Origin: Brenneria bubanii
Lineage (GTDB): Bacteria; Pseudomonadota; Gammaproteobacteria; Enterobacterales; Enterobacteriaceae
Length of the DNA stretch: 64,000 nucleotides
Assembly (NCBI RefSeq): GCF_022378355.1
Contig: NZ_JAKMAJ010000005.1
Span: 186,001-250,000, forward strand
Reading direction: 5' to 3'
Numbering within the stretch: the stretch's first letter is position 1; every line of letters starts with the position of its first letter. Shown one piece after another: positions 59,809 through 64,000 of this stretch. Under the pieces are notes generated by a model that saw only the letters and a program-made list of their open reading frames with translations, made no database searches and had not been told where the DNA came from. The translations under genes were made by a program, and so were the position numbers.

Positions 59809-60487
59809 GCTGGAAATGACGCGCCAACAATGCGCCGGCTCCCATCAACAGCAGAGAAAAGACCAGGTAAGCCGCGGAAGCCACCACATAGGATTCAAAA
59901 GTACGGAAGGTGCGATTTTCAATCTCGCGGGTGACAAACGTCAGTTCCGTCACGCCGATCACCATCGCCAGGCTGGTGTTCTTGAACAGCAGCACGGTAT
60001 GATTGATCAGCGACGGTAATGAGTTGCGCAATCCCTGAGGCAAAATCACCAGGCGCATCGCGCGCCCATAGCTCATGCCCAACGCGCGGGCCGCCTCATT
60101 CTGTCCGTCGGGGATGGCGCGTAATCCGCTGCGGATGTCTTCCGAAAAATAAGCCGCCTGGCATAATCCCAGTGCGATCATTGAGAAGATAAATTCCGCA
60201 TTGAAATCGTTAATCCACATTTGCAGCGATTCCGGCAGCAAGGTGGGAATAGCGAAATACCAGATCATCAGTTGAATCAGCGTCGGTACGTTACGGTGAT
60301 AGGAAACGTAAGCCGCCACCAGCATCACCGCCGCCCGTTTATGGGTTAAACGGATCACCACCAGCAACAACGCTAATGCCATCGCCAGCAGCCAGGAACC
60401 CAAAGCCAGCTTCAGAGTAAGTACCGCACCGTCAACGATCATCGCCCCGAACTGACCGGTGAAAATCGCGTCAAAATCGAGCGTCAT
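59792..60487 (-). CDS. Polar amino-acid ABC transporter permease (GltJ-like)
   Basis: 231 residues, HisMQ family. EAA loop NEAARALGMSYGRAMRLVILPQGLRNSLPSLINHTV. First transport gene after the SDR gene (32-bp gap), so the SDR and transporter share a transcript. Confidence 0.92.
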   Translation of the reverse strand: MTLDFDAIFTGQFGAMIVDGAVLTLKLALGSWLLAMALALLLVVIRLTHKRAAVMLVAAYVSYHRNVPTLIQLMIWYFAIPTLLPESLQMWINDFNAEFIFSMIALGLCQAAYFSEDIRSGLRAIPDGQNEAARALGMSYGRAMRLVILPQGLRNSLPSLINHTVLLFKNTSLAMVIGVTELTFVTREIENRTFRTFESYVVASAAYLVFSLLLMGAGALLARHFQRVYAR

Positions 60488-60519
60488 CGTTTATTCCTCC
60501 TCCAATACTTACCCGTCGG

Positions 60520-61272
60520 TTACTGCGCCGTTTCGCCGGGGCGCATCGTCGATAGCCCGCCCGGCACCTGCAGCGTCGGCGTGATCTCGATATTGCCGAA
60601 ATTCACGGCAACCGGCGCGGCCAGCACAAACGCTACGGTATCCGCGATGTCTTTCGCCTGCGGCAATTCAAAGCCTTCAATAAAGCGGCGATGCCCTTCT
60701 TCTTTATCGCCCATCACATTGCCGAAAATATCGGTGGCGACGCGGCCCGGGCAGATTTCCGTTACCCGCACGCGCTTGCCATAGCAGTCCACCCGCAGTT
60801 GGCGGGACAAAGCGTGCACGCCGGCTTTGGTTGCGTGATAGATAGAGTTGCCGTTGAAATTGTAAATCGCCGCGATCGACGTGATATTGATGACGTGTCC
60901 GCAGTCGCGCTCGACCATTCCCGGCACCAGCAGGCGGCACAAATGCAGTACCGCGCGCAAATTGACGTCGACCTGGGTATCAATCGCCTCTTCATCGGCA
61001 TTCAGGATCGAGCCGGGACGGGAAACGCCCGCGTTATTGACCAGAATATCGACCTGAATTTCACTGCACAGCCGTGTCAGCGCCTGCGTATCCGCGACGT
61101 CGATGGCATGAGGAATGCAGCCGGTGCGTTCCGCCAGCGCCGAGAGCTGCTCCTGACGACGCGCCACGGCGTGGACAGTGATGCCCTCCCGGCACAAACG
61201 TTCTACAATCGCTTCTCCCATTCCGGCGGATGCGCCGGTTACCAATGCGGTTTTGTAATCTGAAAATGGCAT
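60520..61272 (-). CDS. Short-chain dehydrogenase/reductase
   Basis: 250 residues from ATG at 61272 (AGGAG eight bases upstream; a longer reading to 61302 crosses that site). TGASAGMGEAI cofactor motif, NNAG, and catalytic Ser..Tyr-x-x-x-Lys in NITSIAAIYNFNGNSIYHATKAG. Resembles the YdfG-like 3-hydroxy-acid dehydrogenase branch, NADP-preferring by the basic ARRQ after strand 2; the substrate is unknown. Lies between pxpA and the ABC genes. Confidence 0.88.
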   Translation of the reverse strand: MPFSDYKTALVTGASAGMGEAIVERLCREGITVHAVARRQEQLSALAERTGCIPHAIDVADTQALTRLCSEIQVDILVNNAGVSRPGSILNADEEAIDTQVDVNLRAVLHLCRLLVPGMVERDCGHVINITSIAAIYNFNGNSIYHATKAGVHALSRQLRVDCYGKRVRVTEICPGRVATDIFGNVMGDKEEGHRRFIEGFELPQAKDIADTVAFVLAAPVAVNFGNIEITPTLQVPGGLSTMRPGETAQ

Positions 61273-61421
61273 CTCAATTCTCCTGAACGATTGTCTGCTC
61301 ACTGTTTTTCAATAAACGGACCGGATAATTTGACTCTATCCAGTAAATGCAAACGGGTATAAGACATAAATGATTTGAGGCGATAAGGGCGACTTATAAC
61401 CACGGGAACGGCCCGGCGAGA

Positions 61422-62192
61422 TTAACCAATCTGTTGTGATACCGGCTCAATGCGCAGGCCGTTTTCTTCAATCACGGCGCGCAGTATTTTCACCATGCCG
61501 ATGGCCTCCGGCGTATCGCCATGCACCAGAATCGACGACACCTCGGCGCGCAGCGTCTGACCGTCGATGCTGCGAATGGTGCCTTCGGTCAGTAATTGGC
61601 ATACCCTGGCCTTGACCTGCGCCAGATCGTGAATAACCGCGCCCGGCTTGCCGCGGCTGACGAGCAATCCGTTGCTTTCATAGGCGCGATCGGCGAGGAA
61701 AACGCAAGCGACCGGCAGCGTCAAGCGACGCGCCGCGCGTTCAACGGCATTACCGGCCATGGTGCTAATGATTAACCCCGGGTCAAACGCCTTCACCGCG
61801 CGCAGCAGGCTCTCAGCCAGCGCCTCATCTTCAGAGGCCATGTTGCCGAGCGCGCCATGAAAGCTCATGTGCGTCAACGGGTAGTCCGCGGCGCGGGCAA
61901 AGGCGGACAACGCGCCGAGCTGATACGTCACGTAATGGGCAAGAACCTCGGGTTCTATCTGCATGCGCCGACGGCCGAATCCCATCAGATCCGGCAACCC
62001 CACGTGGGCGCCCAGATCGACGCGATGCTTTTTCGCCAGCGCCACGGTTTTCGCCATAATCACCGCATCGCCGGCATGAAAACCACAGGCGACGTTGGCG
62101 GAGGTGATCAGCGGCATCAGCGCGGCGTCATCGGCCATTTGATAATCGCCGAAGCCCTCGCCGAGATCGGCATTCAAATCAATCGACTTCAT
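61422..62192 (-). CDS. pxpA: LamB/YcsF family protein, 5-oxoprolinase subunit A
   Basis: 256 residues. SIDLNADLGEGFGDYQMADDAALMPLITSANVACGFHAGDAVIM is the family hallmark, with HVGLPDLMGFGRRRM and LVHGDTPEAIGMV further on. PxpA works with PxpB and PxpC to cleave 5-oxoproline to glutamate with ATP. No pxpB or pxpC is found in this window; the start overlaps the biotin-carrier-like gene by 4 bp instead. The protein could use partners elsewhere or serve a related lactam. Confidence 0.9.
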   Translation of the reverse strand: MKSIDLNADLGEGFGDYQMADDAALMPLITSANVACGFHAGDAVIMAKTVALAKKHRVDLGAHVGLPDLMGFGRRRMQIEPEVLAHYVTYQLGALSAFARAADYPLTHMSFHGALGNMASEDEALAESLLRAVKAFDPGLIISTMAGNAVERAARRLTLPVACVFLADRAYESNGLLVSRGKPGAVIHDLAQVKARVCQLLTEGTIRSIDGQTLRAEVSSILVHGDTPEAIGMVKILRAVIEENGLRIEPVSQQIG

Positions 62193-62617
62193 GATGAAAC
62201 CTCTGTTTTTCGTAACCTGAGAATGGCGCTCTGGTACTCGACCAGCTCGCCCTGACTCACCTGCAGCGCGTCAACCACGCCATCGACCGGACTGCGCAGA
62301 GGCAGATAGATCAGCCCAACCTTGAGAAGGGCCAGCACTTCGCCCTGTCTGACCGCGGAGCCGATCGGCGCAAACGGCTCGCCGTTGCTCGGATGCCACA
62401 ACCAGACGGCGCCTGGCATGGGCGCGGACAGCATGCTCGTTTGCGCGGCAGACGACGGCGTCGCCGTCTGCCTATCGCCGGAGGCGACAACCACTGGATC
62501 AAACTTAAGGCGGACGCGATAGCCGTTACCGCCGATCTCAATCTGAGATAACCCCGACTGGCGCATTTTATGAGCCACATCGCGTAAATCTTTAAAAGCT
62601 AATTGGCTAATGTGCAT
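62189..62617 (-). CDS. Biotin-carrier (BCCP)-like protein lacking the biotinylation lysine
   Basis: 142 residues from MHISQLAFKDLRD (ATG at 62617); a longer reading to 62740 has no ribosome site or family sequence. N-terminal helix and linker as in AccB, then a lipoyl/biotinyl barrel from about residue 64 (SAPMPGAVWLWHPSNGEPFAPIGSAVRQGEVLALLKV). Where BCCP has E-A-M-K-M, this reads KVGLIY, so the lysine that carries biotin is absent. It may be a structural or non-biotinylated partner. Translationally coupled to pxpA; no biotin carboxylase gene is near. Confidence 0.75.
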   Translation of the reverse strand: MHISQLAFKDLRDVAHKMRQSGLSQIEIGGNGYRVRLKFDPVVVASGDRQTATPSSAAQTSMLSAPMPGAVWLWHPSNGEPFAPIGSAVRQGEVLALLKVGLIYLPLRSPVDGVVDALQVSQGELVEYQSAILRLRKTEVSS

Positions 62618-62856
62618 ACCTATCCCGTCAAATCGTCCGCCGTAATTTCGCCGCGCCGTGCGCGGTTTCCCAGAAAAGGCAAAAGAACAGGCGGTGCGGA
62701 AGAGATGAATATACGGTGTATGAATGAGGGGGCACCGCATTGCTTCCTGCCGCCAACCGCCAGTAGTCCTGGCGCGCTGGGGATAAAAAGCACTTTAACC
62801 TAGCCAAATGGTCATTCGGTAAGAGGGTTTCGCTTTACGATGATAAGGGACTCTTA

Positions 62857-63780
62857 TTACCCGACCAGCGCCAGCGGACGATTGTCCGTCGTGCGTTTGG
62901 CCATCAGCGCCAGCAAAATGTCTTTAACCGCCGTGGCGGGTTGCGACAGCGGCAGATGATCCGACATACAAAATGACAGTGAAGCCTGAATATTGGGATT
63001 GTCGATTTTCGCCATCCAGGCATTGCAGGCCGTCAACATCGCACGAGCGGAGGATTCAGGCATGATGGTGCAGCCTAATCCGGCGCCCACGGCGGCGTTC
63101 AGCGTCGTTTGCGATTCGATTTCGCAGTTCACGCGATAGGCGAGCCCGCGTTGGATAAAAGCATCGTCAACCACTTTACGCATGATGTTATAAATGCGCG
63201 GCAGAAACAGATCGTAGCGCGCGACCTCGGCCAGATCGATGCTCGCCCGCGATTTACCCAATGAGAGCGGGCAAACGAAATAGAGATCTTCTTTCATCAG
63301 CGGCATAAAACGTAAGCCATGGATCTCGCGGACGCCATAAATCACCGCCATGTCCATCCGACCATTCATGATCAGCTCGCTTAAGGTGGTGCCGAAATTT
63401 TCATTAAAATAAAGAATGATTCCCGGATGCTGGCGACGAACCTCTTCCATCAGCGGCAGCGCCAGCTGCTGAGCCGCCGTCCCCGGCGCCAATCCGACGG
63501 AGACATTGCCGGACAGCGCTAAACCGGCGCCGTCAATGGCGCTTTGGGCTTGATCGCACTGGCGCAGAATCACCTGTGCATGGGTGTAGAGAATTTTCCC
63601 CGCGTCGGTCGGCGTGACGCCGCGCTTGGTGCGAATCAGCAATTGCTGATTAACCTCCCCTTCCAGCGTGGCGAGTTGCTGACTCAGTGCGGGTTGCGCA
63701 ATATGAAGAATATCGGCGGCCTGAGTCAGGCTGCCAACGTCAACGATCTTGATAAAGTACTTCAGTCGACGGAGATTCAT
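62857..63780 (-). CDS. LysR-family regulator resembling Nac
   Basis: 307 residues. MNLRRLKYFIKIVDVGSLTQAADILHIAQPALSQQLATLEGEVNQQLLIRTKRGVTPTDAGKILYTHAQVILRQCDQAQ is nearly Klebsiella Nac in the DNA-binding half; the effector half is more diverged (PGTAAQQLALPLMEEVRRQHPGI). Nac controls nitrogen-limited gene use. This is probably a paralogue dedicated to the amino-acid cluster downstream (same strand, 117 bp past its stop to the next unit). No sigma-54 promoter is evident upstream. The last 220 bp of the window (63781-64000) show no gene. Confidence 0.88.
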   Translation of the reverse strand: MNLRRLKYFIKIVDVGSLTQAADILHIAQPALSQQLATLEGEVNQQLLIRTKRGVTPTDAGKILYTHAQVILRQCDQAQSAIDGAGLALSGNVSVGLAPGTAAQQLALPLMEEVRRQHPGIILYFNENFGTTLSELIMNGRMDMAVIYGVREIHGLRFMPLMKEDLYFVCPLSLGKSRASIDLAEVARYDLFLPRIYNIMRKVVDDAFIQRGLAYRVNCEIESQTTLNAAVGAGLGCTIMPESSARAMLTACNAWMAKIDNPNIQASLSFCMSDHLPLSQPATAVKDILLALMAKRTTDNRPLALVG

Positions 63781-64000
63781 GATTGTTTCCTCGCAGCGAT
63801 ATCTTTATATTTTTTAAAGCAAATTCTGAGCCAAATATCGCCATGCGGCTGAAATCATTATTTTTCTTTCATCTATGTACAAATTTCAATCTATTAGCGG
63901 CAGGCTTTAGCGCCAATCAACCGACATGGTATTTCCCCCCCGACGACCGCCCCGCCCCCTGACTGCACTATAAAAGGGCAAGGCGCCATGCCGTTATTCA

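Overview
This 64 kb window is chromosomal DNA from an Enterobacterales bacterium. The evidence is the conserved dnaA-dnaN-recF-gyrB block opposite rpmH-rnpA-yidD-yidC-mnmE, with near E. coli-length proteins, plus yidA, an AscG-type repressor and a Nac-like regulator. A plant-associated or soft-rot lineage (Brenneria, Pectobacterium, Dickeya or a relative) would fit, but the genus is an inference. Most of the window is GC-rich; the clear exception is the strikingly AT-rich stretch at about 29.2-32.2 kb.

Layout. 1-12 kb: 5' part of a peptide-type ABC binding protein with a divergent LysR gene, yidA, a beta-glucoside PTS operon (IIB-IIC-IIA-phospho-beta-glucosidase) with a divergent AscG-like repressor, a chemoreceptor with a textbook FliA promoter, a GFA-family protein and an MFS exporter. 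12-22.8 kb: the replication/ribosome/membrane-insertion core. 22.75-32.43 kb: an integrative element at the 3' end of mnmE, bounded by 123-bp near-identical repeats. It has a P4-type integrase, a duplicated repressor/operator module, a primase-helicase, a second tyrosine recombinase and a complete retron as AT-rich cargo. 32.7-37.4 kb: a methylarginine/acyl-amino-acid-like operon (DDAH-family enzyme, binding protein, two permeases, Lrp regulator, M14-type deacylase). 37.5-38.5 kb: NUDIX and LOG genes. 38.8-46.6 kb: an anaerobic dicarboxylate module (ApbE, a three-domain NADH:fumarate-reductase-type flavoprotein, a DASS transporter, class I fumarase) around an FNR-type box. 46.7-57.9 kb: a probable pipecolate/lysine catabolic cluster (AmaA-like oxidase, AmaB-like aldehyde dehydrogenase, LIV-type ABC transporter, cupin-XRE regulator, ornithine-cyclodeaminase homologue, unassigned membrane protein). 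58.3-63.8 kb: a polar amino-acid ABC transporter, SDR enzyme, PxpA, a biotin-carrier-like protein without the biotin lysine, and a Nac-like LysR.

The most notable system is the retron at 29.55-32.04 kb. A phosphoribosyltransferase-fold effector and a winged-helix protein are followed by an msr-msd RNA whose ends pair over 15 bp, then by a reverse transcriptase with the retron hallmarks NAxxH, YADD and VTG. The PRTase plus winged-helix plus RT architecture matches the group containing retron Ec73, which also sits in a P4-like element (phiR73). It is therefore very likely an anti-phage toxin/antitoxin-like system carried by a mobile satellite-type island. The island's right end runs into sequence resembling its own left arm, so the site has probably been used by more than one element.
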